Assembly (NCBI GenBank): GCA_041664965.1
Contig: JBAYJT010000028.1
Span: 1 to 22,901, forward strand
Direction: 5' to 3'
DNA from: JBAYJT01 sp041664965
Lineage (GTDB): Bacteria; Pseudomonadota; Gammaproteobacteria; UBA9339
Length of the DNA stretch: 22,901 nucleotides
Numbering within the stretch: the first letter of the stretch is position 1; each line of letters begins with the position of its first letter. Shown here one piece after another: positions 15,047-22,233 of the stretch. A program made the position numbers and the translations under genes. The notes beneath the pieces were generated by a model that ran no database searches, was not told the DNA's origin, and worked only from the letters and a program-made list of their open reading frames with translations.

Positions 15047-16387
15047 ATGGCAGAAAAACATCCAGAAATATTTGAAATTGGCCGTCACTCTAAGGCCATA
15101 TATACCCGTATTAGAGAGGCAGAACACGCTGTACAGGTTGCTCAAAAGAAGTACATTGCAACAGCAAGCCCGGAAAATGAATCGCAACTGAGAACAAAGA
15201 TAGAGAAAAGTGAAGGACTACGCAAACTTCTTGTTGATTCCGTAGAAAAATATTCTGCTCAGAAGCCAGAAGACCTAGAAGCTAGTATAAAAACTCTGGG
15301 AGGTAAATATGATAAAGCAGGCAATGCTAGTGCTGAGGACATAATTAAGTGGAATGCTGCAAAACTTGTCTCAGAAAACAAAAAACTAGCTGAAAAGCAA
15401 AAGATTAGCGCTGATGAGGCTAGTTCGGCTCTTAGCATGTATACTGCTGCCGAATCTGTTTTAGCTAAGGAAGCTGGCAATTCCACTGCAGAACAAAAAC
15501 AAGATATATTCGAACAATCTGTACATAATGTTGCACTAGCTGCATTTGGTAGAGAGATGGATGCGCATCCATCTTCCAAGAAACCAGGCGAAACTTTCTG
15601 GGGTCATATAGAAGAACCGTATACTTCGGGTTCAATATCGAAAACTGACAGTGGTCTTAAAGTAACACAGAATAGGCCATTGCAAGAAGGGCTAATTCAA
15701 GAAAAAGTAGATGCCGCTGGTAACGCTTTTTTGTGGGTAGGTAAAGAAAAACTGGATCAATCCGAATGTGACTCTTTGATAGATATGGCGCGCACCAGGT
15801 TTAAAGACAAAGACAAACTTCATATCAGGGGATTTGATGCAGAAACTAGAGGGCGCTTAATGGATACTTGCATAGCAAAAGGTATTCCATTTACGTTGGG
15901 AGTAAACACTCCTGGAGCAAAATTACAAGAAGGTCCTTACAACGGAGGACCGGAATATTCTGGTGCAGATATAAGGAAGGAACTTCAAGGTTTGCAATTC
16001 GATAACAAGTACTACAACCATAAAACAAAGCAAATAGATCGTCCTGCTTTTGTGCATGATTTAGCAGAGCAAGCAAAAACAAGGCCACACTATAAAGAAA
16101 TGCTCGATGTTTATCTTAAAGCTCTTGGCCCTGATGGAACGGAAAAGCTTTTGAGCGAATACTACCAGAAAAGAAACCCAGATTTTTTCAATGATGTTCC
16201 ACAAGCCCAAAAACAAAGTTGGTGTCCAGATAATGCCAAAGCAGCTTATGACTCATATTTTCACAATCCAGTTGCCTTACGCGCGCCAGGGACAGCTGCT
16301 GCTACTGCAACAAGTGTTACTACTCCTGCTGCTTCTACTGCTGTATCAGTGTCAGCAGCAACACCAACTCCCAGATCATCATCATGA
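15047..16387 (+). CDS. Unrecognised 446-residue protein co-transcribed with dotA
   Basis: It starts 29 bp after the dotA stop with no promoter visible between them, so it is probably in the icmV-dotA operon. Residues 1-150 are charged and helical. About 220-285 shows alternating strand-helix-strand wording (FLWVGKEKLDQSECDSLIDM, then LHIRGFDAETRGRLMDTCIA and GIPFTLG). This reminds me of the small alpha/beta LPD7-type region found next to relaxases and in some effectors; the resemblance is by eye and weak. About 310-400 is helical with many Tyr and Lys, and the last 40 residues are Ala/Thr/Ser-rich low complexity. No signal peptide or membrane segment. Co-transcription suggests a secretion accessory protein or substrate; the function is unknown. 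Confidence 0.85.
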   Translation: MAEKHPEIFEIGRHSKAIYTRIREAEHAVQVAQKKYIATASPENESQLRTKIEKSEGLRKLLVDSVEKYSAQKPEDLEASIKTLGGKYDKAGNASAEDIIKWNAAKLVSENKKLAEKQKISADEASSALSMYTAAESVLAKEAGNSTAEQKQDIFEQSVHNVALAAFGREMDAHPSSKKPGETFWGHIEEPYTSGSISKTDSGLKVTQNRPLQEGLIQEKVDAAGNAFLWVGKEKLDQSECDSLIDMARTRFKDKDKLHIRGFDAETRGRLMDTCIAKGIPFTLGVNTPGAKLQEGPYNGGPEYSGADIRKELQGLQFDNKYYNHKTKQIDRPAFVHDLAEQAKTRPHYKEMLDVYLKALGPDGTEKLLSEYYQKRNPDFFNDVPQAQKQSWCPDNAKAAYDSYFHNPVALRAPGTAAATATSVTTPAASTAVSVSAATPTPRSSS

Positions 16388-16389
16388 GT

Positions 16390-16443
16390 AAATTGTATTT
16401 CGTAACGCTTTGATTTATAATATATTCTTGTAGACATGTTTTC
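16390..16443 (-). repeat. Dispersed ACATGTCT repeat, copy 5 (inverted)
   Basis: It begins 3 bp after the preceding stop codon and ends TAGACATGTTTTC. Reverse-complemented it reads GAAAACATGTCTACAAGAAT then TATTATAAATCAAAGCGTTA, a diverged but clear copy. It contains TTTATAAT, a possible -10 for the next gene with TTGTAT 18 bp upstream. Confidence 0.7.
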
Positions 16444-16472
16444 TTTAAGATAGTTTTAAAAAAGAGGTTTTT

Positions 16473-18947
16473 ATGTCAACAACAGCACCAGCGCCCGTAA
16501 CACCAAGAACCACTTTAGCTTCTGTGACGGAACGAGCAAAGGAACAATTGGCAAAAATAGATGAGGCACTATTGCAATACACGAATATGGAAGCTCATTT
16601 AGCTACAATGTTAGAAGAATATTTGCCGAGGGAAAAAGATGCAAAACAATCCTTAGAAACATTGAAAAAAGGAGTTGAAGAAACACTAAAGGCCTTGAAA
16701 AAGCAACAAGAAGCATTGCAGAAAGCAATAAAACCAGGAGCCACAGTTGCAGATACGGTCGTCAATGACGCAACAAGTATACTTACCAAGAATGACAACT
16801 ACGTTGCCTTGGCACGCATGGATGCATCCGCTTTTCTAGCTTTCCTCTATGAAATACAAGGCAAAGGTAAGGGTGACTATTCAACTCCCTATGAAATATC
16901 GGCAGAGGCCTATAACAGGCGGATAGAATTTTTTGAGCGTGCTCGTGCGGAAGTTTTAGCTAGTGGAGAGACGAATCCAGAAAAACAATTGGAAGCATTG
17001 TTTGAAAAAATCAAAGAACCTTTATACATGACAGATTCTGATGTGAGTAAGTTCACAAAAGAGCTACTAGAAATTAATAAGGCAAAGTCCTTGTTTGAAA
17101 AAGAGAAATTTGAACCTTATTTGGATCTTATGCCGATATGGAATGAAAGTGAGAAGGGGAAATTTCTACTATATAACGACTTGATATACATATATAAAAT
17201 ACGGGAATTTGATTATAAAGTAAAAGATATAATAAGCGCCTTATACAAACACCATTGCATACCTTCTGCATGCACGTTTGACGAGAGAAAAGAGCTCTAT
17301 GACCTTATAAATGCAAATAAGGATACTGGCCCTGAAAAACTCTCCGATATAATCAATGGTTGGCTGCGAGATCATCAATCTCCGCTCTTAATAGATACCA
17401 TTGAGATTAAGCCAAATCCATCCGATAAGGATTTATATTCTGTAACTTTAACAACCACATCTAACCCATCTGCAGCCATGACTGCAGACAATTTACGTAT
17501 ACAAGGCTATAAAACCTTTGTAGCACGTGTATTCCATAAAAACGGCGATCCTGCAAAATACGATCCGGAAGTCATGAAGGAAGCCCTAAAGGACTCGCAG
17601 TTTCTGGGGATGATGAAAGGAGCGCAAATAACAACAGAGACATTAAATCCAACAACGCCTACTGCGCTGCCTGTTAAGCATGAAAAAGACTTATGGGATT
17701 CAGCAAAAGGGGTACCTACTCCAATAGATTCAAACGAACATGTCACTGAGTTGAAATTTAAAGATGTAAAACTAGATTATAAAAAGCATGAAGTCAGCTT
17801 AGATGGAGAATTTACCCTAGAGAGTATTAGAGACTACGTTGAATTTAATCTGCGGATGGGTAATAAAATTGAACTCGATAAAATTTCTGTTGATCAATTG
17901 AATGGGCATAAAGAAAAGGATCTTCTTCCAGCAGGTATATCCGAAGAAATACAGAAAAAATTAACTGGTGGTCAACTGTTGCTTTTATATATGGAAGCGG
18001 CGGGTGTTTATTTTTCTTATAAAAAGGGTGTGGCAAGTATTCCTGATGGACTTAGTGAAAATGAAAGGCAAACAGTTTTAGATGCTATCAGAAAAGACCT
18101 GAGCTCTTCTTCAACGGTCCACGCGGTATTCCCTGGAGCGCCTGCTGCTGCAGCAACAACAGCTATTACTGGCGCTCCTCCGCCTCCGCCACCATCCGGA
18201 ACAAGTCATGCATCTAGACTTTCTGTTGATGATGAGGATGACGTTTTTGAACCGCCGTCGACCTCTAGTTCTGGTAATGGCCCACTAGCACCGCCGCCAC
18301 CCCCGTTACCGAGAGATGTCGTTTCGCCTACTACTTCATCTGTAACAGCAACTACTAAAGCGAAGAGGCCTTCGACACAAGCTTCGCCATTAGATTCATT
18401 TGTCACGCGAAAGTGGATCAGAGGTTCGTCATCAGCAACTAGCAGATCAGAAACACCACGTTCCACATCAGCCGCTGCTTCTAGAGCACCTTCTCCGCTG
18501 GTGCCGCCGTCTCGGTCGTCAAGTGGTGGTATTACTTTGGGGGAAGAAAGGTCCTTCCCATTTTCCGAGACAGACGAAGCAACTAGTCCTCCGATTGCTA
18601 ATCCAGCACCTGGTACATTGAATATTGGAGAGAGTATGAAAGCTGCAATGAGCAGTGACATGTCGAAGGTTGACATGTCGAAGGTTGGGAGAGAACCAAT
18701 TCCGCCGAGAGGAGGATTGCTCGCGCCTTCGGGAACAAGGTCATGTATATTATCAGCTGCTTCTAGCTCGTCTTCTAGTTCATCTTCTACCACGTCTACG
18801 CCGCCTCCTCCCCCTCCACCTGTGACGCCACCACCGCCGCCTCCTGCACCAGCCGCTGATTCTAGCAGTACAGCAACAAGGCCTCTGTCTTGGCCTAATA
18901 CAGTCACACCAGCAACAACCACACTAACACCGAGGGGGATTAATTAA
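16473..18947 (+). CDS. Unrecognised 824-residue protein with formin-like polyproline tracts, candidate effector
   Basis: No family is recognised. Residues 1-100 are helical and Lys/Glu-rich (probable coiled coil, LETLKKGVEETLKALKKQQE). About 100-540 is a mixed alpha/beta body. From about 550 to the end the protein is Pro/Ser/Thr-rich and disordered. Three polyproline tracts stand out: six P at 569-574 (after GA), APPPPPLP at 606-613, and seven P, VT, six P at 777-791. These resemble the FH1/profilin- and SH3-binding tracts of eukaryotic actin regulators. A run of nine serines precedes the last tract, and residues near 730-738 hold a DMSKV duplication. No WH2 or FH2 domain is visible. GAGG at 16464-16467 is the ribosome site. 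It is probably a secreted protein acting on the host cytoskeleton or signalling; that is inference. GC is higher in the proline-rich part, as CCN codons require. Confidence 0.85.
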   Translation: MSTTAPAPVTPRTTLASVTERAKEQLAKIDEALLQYTNMEAHLATMLEEYLPREKDAKQSLETLKKGVEETLKALKKQQEALQKAIKPGATVADTVVNDATSILTKNDNYVALARMDASAFLAFLYEIQGKGKGDYSTPYEISAEAYNRRIEFFERARAEVLASGETNPEKQLEALFEKIKEPLYMTDSDVSKFTKELLEINKAKSLFEKEKFEPYLDLMPIWNESEKGKFLLYNDLIYIYKIREFDYKVKDIISALYKHHCIPSACTFDERKELYDLINANKDTGPEKLSDIINGWLRDHQSPLLIDTIEIKPNPSDKDLYSVTLTTTSNPSAAMTADNLRIQGYKTFVARVFHKNGDPAKYDPEVMKEALKDSQFLGMMKGAQITTETLNPTTPTALPVKHEKDLWDSAKGVPTPIDSNEHVTELKFKDVKLDYKKHEVSLDGEFTLESIRDYVEFNLRMGNKIELDKISVDQLNGHKEKDLLPAGISEEIQKKLTGGQLLLLYMEAAGVYFSYKKGVASIPDGLSENERQTVLDAIRKDLSSSSTVHAVFPGAPAAAATTAITGAPPPPPPSGTSHASRLSVDDEDDVFEPPSTSSSGNGPLAPPPPPLPRDVVSPTTSSVTATTKAKRPSTQASPLDSFVTRKWIRGSSSATSRSETPRSTSAAASRAPSPLVPPSRSSSGGITLGEERSFPFSETDEATSPPIANPAPGTLNIGESMKAAMSSDMSKVDMSKVGREPIPPRGGLLAPSGTRSCILSAASSSSSSSSSTTSTPPPPPPPVTPPPPPPAPAADSSSTATRPLSWPNTVTPATTTLTPRGIN
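18657..18686 (+). repeat. Tandem 15-bp duplication within the 824-codon gene
   Basis: GACATGTCGAAGGTT occurs twice in direct succession, in frame, giving the doubled pentapeptide DMSKV. The copies are identical, so the duplication is probably recent. Confidence 0.9.
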
Positions 18948-18950
18948 GAG

Positions 18951-19008
18951 AACCCAACTTCAAAATGTAACTCATTGATTTTAAAGAAAATCATATAGAC
19001 ATGTTTTT
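18951..19008 (-). repeat. Dispersed ACATGTCT repeat, copy 6 (inverted)
   Basis: AACCCAACTTCAAAATGTAA begins 3 bp after the stop of the 824-codon gene and the copy ends ATAGACATGTTTTTC, 11 bp before the next ATG. It is nearly collinear with the copy at 20631 and, reverse-complemented, with the one at 10192. Confidence 0.85.
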
Positions 19009-19019
19009 CGAGGTATTTT

Positions 19020-20621
19020 ATGCAGAATAGGCCAAAAGGGAAAGAGGAACAGAAGAAACAAAATGAAGCAGTGGAAATGACGGTTATTGCTAGCATTGCA
19101 CAAGCTAAAGCAGCAGCGAGTCAGCAGCAATTACAAAATCAGCAAACTGCTAGGGCAGGGAAGCTGGATGCGATGGCTGTTGCTGCCGCAGCACATGCAG
19201 AGAGCGAAGAACACGGAGAGGATGAGCATCAAGAAGTAGCACCTCGTACTACTGTTCAAACAACAACAACCCAAACGTCAGCAGCGCCAGCTGGAACAAC
19301 CGCCGCGCCATCCATGCCAAGTCTACTAGCAATGGGAGCTCCTGTTCCATTGTCAGGAGGTGCTCAATATACCGTAGGGCAGGGAGTTATACACTTGCGA
19401 TTGACAGACCCTCCATCTCTGGAATCTTTGCAAGATTTTGCCGCAAAAATGAAAGAAGCAGGTTATACGCTAAATATTGATGATGCGGTTAAACAACTAA
19501 ATGAACAAAGTAAAGGGAAGAAGATAGATGCTGCTGGTCAACAACTTACTTGGGGAGAAGCTCTATCTTATGCCTTGACTGAGGCAAAAGTTCCCCTGGC
19601 TCATTCCGAAGCACATTTACAAAAAGCTTCTGCTGCAGAACCAGCTCCAGTTGCTGGAAAGCCAGCAGTATTACCACAAAGTGCTCCAAAGCCTGCTGCT
19701 GGTTCGGCTGCTCCGCCATCGACGCCAGCTACTGTCTCTGCTCCAAAGCCCTCGGTGCCACCGGCTTCAGCAAAAACTTCACCAACTCCGAAACAGAAAG
19801 TAACAGCTGCTCCTAGTTCGCAAATTTCCAGCTCAGGTGCCAAACCTACCCCTGCTGCGAGTATACCGCCGCCCAAATTAGCAACACCAGCTGTTTCGCT
19901 TGGTCAACAGAATAGCAAACAGTTTGTAGCCTCATACTCATTTTTGTTGGACTCCCATGCGATGGAACTGAAACGTATTGCGTTGGGTCCATCCAATGGC
20001 GCAGATACACAGATTAAATCAAACTATCTGCAGGAGCTCCAAGCATTGGGGCAACAATATGGGATACCACGTGGCTCTGCAGAAAACCCACTTTCTGGAT
20101 TAGCAGCACCACCAATACCCCCTCCTACAAAGGGTGGTAAAAGTGTTCCATCGTTCTACAATGAAGGGTTCGAATGGTTAAAGTCGCAGATAAACAAATT
20201 AACAGCAAAAATGGAATCGGATATTCTAAACAACAGAAGTCCCGTAGTAATCGAGGCAGACAAAGAGCTTCTAAAGTCATTTGTGGATAAACTTTCTGAT
20301 TATCAGGGTGCGAAGTATAATAATCTAAAAAGCTACCAGGGTGCTACTATTGACAATATTTTAAAGGAGGGCGTTTCCCGTAACTATCGCAAAGAAGCAA
20401 TAGCAATTTTACATGAGATTAGCAAGCCTGCAGCACAAAATGAAGAGACAGCCCGGAATTTGAAGGCATTAGGCGAAAAAATTGCAAGTTCGACAGGAGT
20501 TGTTGCCCCTATTTCTCCTCCTTCTCAATCTTGGGCCACGCAAAGTAAAGGTACATCAGCTACAGCAACAATTGCTCCCTCCCAAGAACCACCAACTCAA
20601 AACACGCCAAAAAAGGGGTAA
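19020..20621 (+). CDS. Unrecognised 533-residue Ala/Pro-rich protein, candidate effector
   Basis: No family is recognised. Residues 1-115 are Gln/Ala/Thr-rich and start with a basic-acidic stretch (MQNRPKGKEEQKKQNEAVEM). About 118-200 looks folded (HLRLTDPPSLESLQDFAAKM, later LTWGEALSYALTEAKVPL). About 205-290 is an Ala/Pro/Ser low-complexity linker rich in APKP and PPP. About 295-350 and 380-490 are helical, and the C-terminus is again disordered, ending NTPKKG. There is no signal peptide or membrane segment. CGAGG at 19009-19013 is the ribosome site and overlaps the end of the upstream repeat copy. Alternating low-complexity linkers and short helical modules are common in Legionellales effectors, but the role is inferred from position only. 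A bacterial scaffold or surface-associated protein is the alternative. Confidence 0.83.
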   Translation: MQNRPKGKEEQKKQNEAVEMTVIASIAQAKAAASQQQLQNQQTARAGKLDAMAVAAAAHAESEEHGEDEHQEVAPRTTVQTTTTQTSAAPAGTTAAPSMPSLLAMGAPVPLSGGAQYTVGQGVIHLRLTDPPSLESLQDFAAKMKEAGYTLNIDDAVKQLNEQSKGKKIDAAGQQLTWGEALSYALTEAKVPLAHSEAHLQKASAAEPAPVAGKPAVLPQSAPKPAAGSAAPPSTPATVSAPKPSVPPASAKTSPTPKQKVTAAPSSQISSSGAKPTPAASIPPPKLATPAVSLGQQNSKQFVASYSFLLDSHAMELKRIALGPSNGADTQIKSNYLQELQALGQQYGIPRGSAENPLSGLAAPPIPPPTKGGKSVPSFYNEGFEWLKSQINKLTAKMESDILNNRSPVVIEADKELLKSFVDKLSDYQGAKYNNLKSYQGATIDNILKEGVSRNYRKEAIAILHEISKPAAQNEETARNLKALGEKIASSTGVVAPISPPSQSWATQSKGTSATATIAPSQEPPTQNTPKKG

Positions 20622-20630
20622 ATTAATCAG

Positions 20631-20708
20631 AACCCAACTTTAAAATATAACCTATTGATTTTAAAAGAAATCGACGCTTGCCACGCCAGAGGCGTGGTAG
20701 ACATGTTT
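20631..20708 (-). repeat. Dispersed ACATGTCT repeat, copy 7 (inverted, with inserted palindrome)
   Basis: AACCCAACTTTAAAATATAA begins 9 bp after the stop of the 533-codon gene, and the copy ends TAGACATGTTTGAGG. Compared with copy 6, about 20 extra bases lie between AATC and TAGACATG. They contain the perfect hairpin CCACGCC-AGA-GGCGTGG (20681-20697). Confidence 0.85.
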
Positions 20709-20714
20709 GAGGAA

Positions 20715-20855
20715 AATTATGAATTATGAATGATGAATTATAAATAATGAGAGGTGAATTGGGAGGAAATTATGAAAAACATGTCTGTGCAATTTCTTTA
20801 TAAATCAATAAATTGTATTTTTAAATTCATAATTCATATTTCATAATTTATAATT
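20715..20855. repeat. Heptamer inverted arrays around dispersed repeat copy 8, before rpmF
   Basis: The left arm (AATTATGAATTATGAATGAT, about 20716-20772) and right inverted arm (AATTCATAATTCATATTTCA, about 20824-20855) bracket a forward repeat copy starting AAAAACATGTCTGTGCAATT at 20775. The layout is the same as after dnaJ. Together with copy 7 it fills the gene-free 20622-20872 stretch, in which I see no ORF or classical terminator. Confidence 0.8.
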
Positions 20856-20872
20856 ATTTTTTTTATTATTTT

Positions 20873-20901
20873 TTGACAGGACGGTCCATTGCGGTTACTA
20901 T
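20873..20901 (+). promoter_or_regulatory. Sigma-70-type promoter of rpmF-plsX-fabH
   Basis: A perfect TTGACA (20873-20878), a 17-bp spacer and TACTAT (20896-20901). The start site would be near 20908, with a leader of about 45 nt. It gives the ribosomal/fatty-acid operon its own promoter immediately after the repeat block. Confidence 0.85.
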
Positions 20902-20952
20902 GCCGGGAGTTTATTTTCGCGAACCCAACAACTTATAAGCGGAGAGCAGATT

Positions 20953-21165
20953 ATGGCAGTGCAAAAAAGCCGAGTAACACGTTCTAAGCGCGGTATGCGC
21001 AGAGCGCACGATTTCTTAACAACGTCGGCATTATCGGTTGATACAACAACGGGTGAAACACACCGCAGACATCATGTAACCAAAGACGGCTATTATCGTG
21101 GTAAGCAGGTGATTAATAAGCCCGTCGTAGAGGTTGAAACGGAAAGCGAAAACACACAGCAGTAA
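20953..21165 (+). CDS. rpmF: 50S ribosomal protein L32
   Basis: L32 is a small protein of the large ribosomal subunit. The first 55 residues are diagnostic (MAVQKSRVTRSKRGMRRAHD, then HHVTKDGYYRGKQVI). At 70 residues it is longer than the usual 56-60 because of an acidic tail (VVEVETESENTQQ). GCGGAGAG gives a strong ribosome site. In most gammaproteobacteria rpmF follows a yceD (DUF177) gene; here that gene is absent and an unrecognised 533-codon gene lies upstream. plsX follows at 21 bp. Confidence 0.98.
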   Translation: MAVQKSRVTRSKRGMRRAHDFLTTSALSVDTTTGETHRRHHVTKDGYYRGKQVINKPVVEVETESENTQQ

Positions 21166-21186
21166 CTTATTCAAGGACGAGCAGCA

Positions 21187-22224
21187 TTGGCTATGATAAC
21201 AATCGCTATTGACGCCATGGGCGGTGACCATGGAATAAAAATTACTGTGCCTGCCGCTTTGCTAGTTTTGCAGAAATGGGAAAATGTTAAGCTCATTTTG
21301 GTGGGCGATGAAGTAGCTTTAAAGCAAGAATTAAGCTCACGCGGGGCTCTTTCACATCCTCGTATAACAATTCACCATGCCGCTGAAGTAGTGGAGATGG
21401 ACGAAGCTCCCGCTAAAGCTTTACGCGGTAAAAAACAATCTTCCATGCGGTTGGCCATTAATTTAGTCAAAGATGGCGTTGCGGGCGCATGCGTAAGCGC
21501 GGGCAATACCGGCGCTTTGATGGCCACGGCGCATTATGTTTTAAAAACCATTCCTGGTATTGATCGCCCAGCGATTATCCGTTCCTTGCCAACTTTGGTT
21601 GAAAACAAAAACGTTATTGTTCTCGATTTAGGTGCAAGTTCCGACTCTTCTCCCGAAAATCTTTATCAATTCGCGGTTATGGGATCTGTGCTGGCTTCTG
21701 CGCATTACAATATCGAAAAACCTAAGGTAGCTCTTTTAAATATTGGCGTGGAAGAAATTAAAGGCAACGAACTAGTCAAAGCCGCTGATAAGCTCTTCTT
21801 ACAAAGCCAATCGTTTGAATATGTGGGCTATGTGGAAGGTGATGCTATTTTTCAAGGCGATGTAGATGTTGTTGTTTGTGATGGATTCGTTGGAAATGTA
21901 GCTTTAAAGGCTATGGAAGGGGTTATTAAACTAACTCTTTTTTACGCCAAGAAAGCTTTCATGAAAAATTTATTTAACAAAATAGCCGCTTTAATTGCTC
22001 GCCCTGCGCTTAAAACGTTGGCTGCCACAATAGACCCTGGTCGACATAACGGCGCCAGTCTTATTGGTTTGAAGGGTATTGTAATTAAAAGTCATGGTGG
22101 AGCGAATGAAAGCGCTTTTACCAACGCTATCTATGAAGCTATGCTTGAGGTCGAAAAAAATGTTCCACAAAAAATCGGCGAAAAAGTTGGTCTTTTGTTG
22201 CGAGATGAACATCCAACATCCTAA
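21187..22224 (+). CDS. plsX: Phosphate acyltransferase PlsX
   Basis: PlsX converts acyl-ACP and phosphate to acyl-phosphate, the acyl donor for PlsY, and so links fatty-acid synthesis to phospholipid formation at the membrane. Family wording is clear: IAIDAMGGDHG at the N-terminus, ACVSAGNTGALMA, VCDGFVGNVALKAMEG, and GLKGIVIKSHGGANESAF near the C-terminus. The usual LDLGANVD segment reads LDLGASSDSSPENL here, a visible departure at a conserved stretch. Two starts are possible: TTG 21187 is 9 bases from AAGGA (21173-21177), while ATG 21193 is 15 bases from it. Spacing favours TTG, codon preference favours ATG; the difference is two residues. It lies between rpmF and fabH, as in the standard fatty-acid operon. 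Confidence 0.97.
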   Translation: MAMITIAIDAMGGDHGIKITVPAALLVLQKWENVKLILVGDEVALKQELSSRGALSHPRITIHHAAEVVEMDEAPAKALRGKKQSSMRLAINLVKDGVAGACVSAGNTGALMATAHYVLKTIPGIDRPAIIRSLPTLVENKNVIVLDLGASSDSSPENLYQFAVMGSVLASAHYNIEKPKVALLNIGVEEIKGNELVKAADKLFLQSQSFEYVGYVEGDAIFQGDVDVVVCDGFVGNVALKAMEGVIKLTLFYAKKAFMKNLFNKIAALIARPALKTLAATIDPGRHNGASLIGLKGIVIKSHGGANESAFTNAIYEAMLEVEKNVPQKIGEKVGLLLRDEHPTS

Positions 22225-22233
22225 GGCAAACAT

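Noticed and set aside
18206..18922. A 238-codon open frame on the reverse strand, rich in Gly, Val and Asp
   Set aside because: It is the mirror of the Pro/Ser-rich 3' part of the 824-codon gene: CCN codons give GG-rich antisense codons without stops. It has no ribosome site of note and no family-like features.
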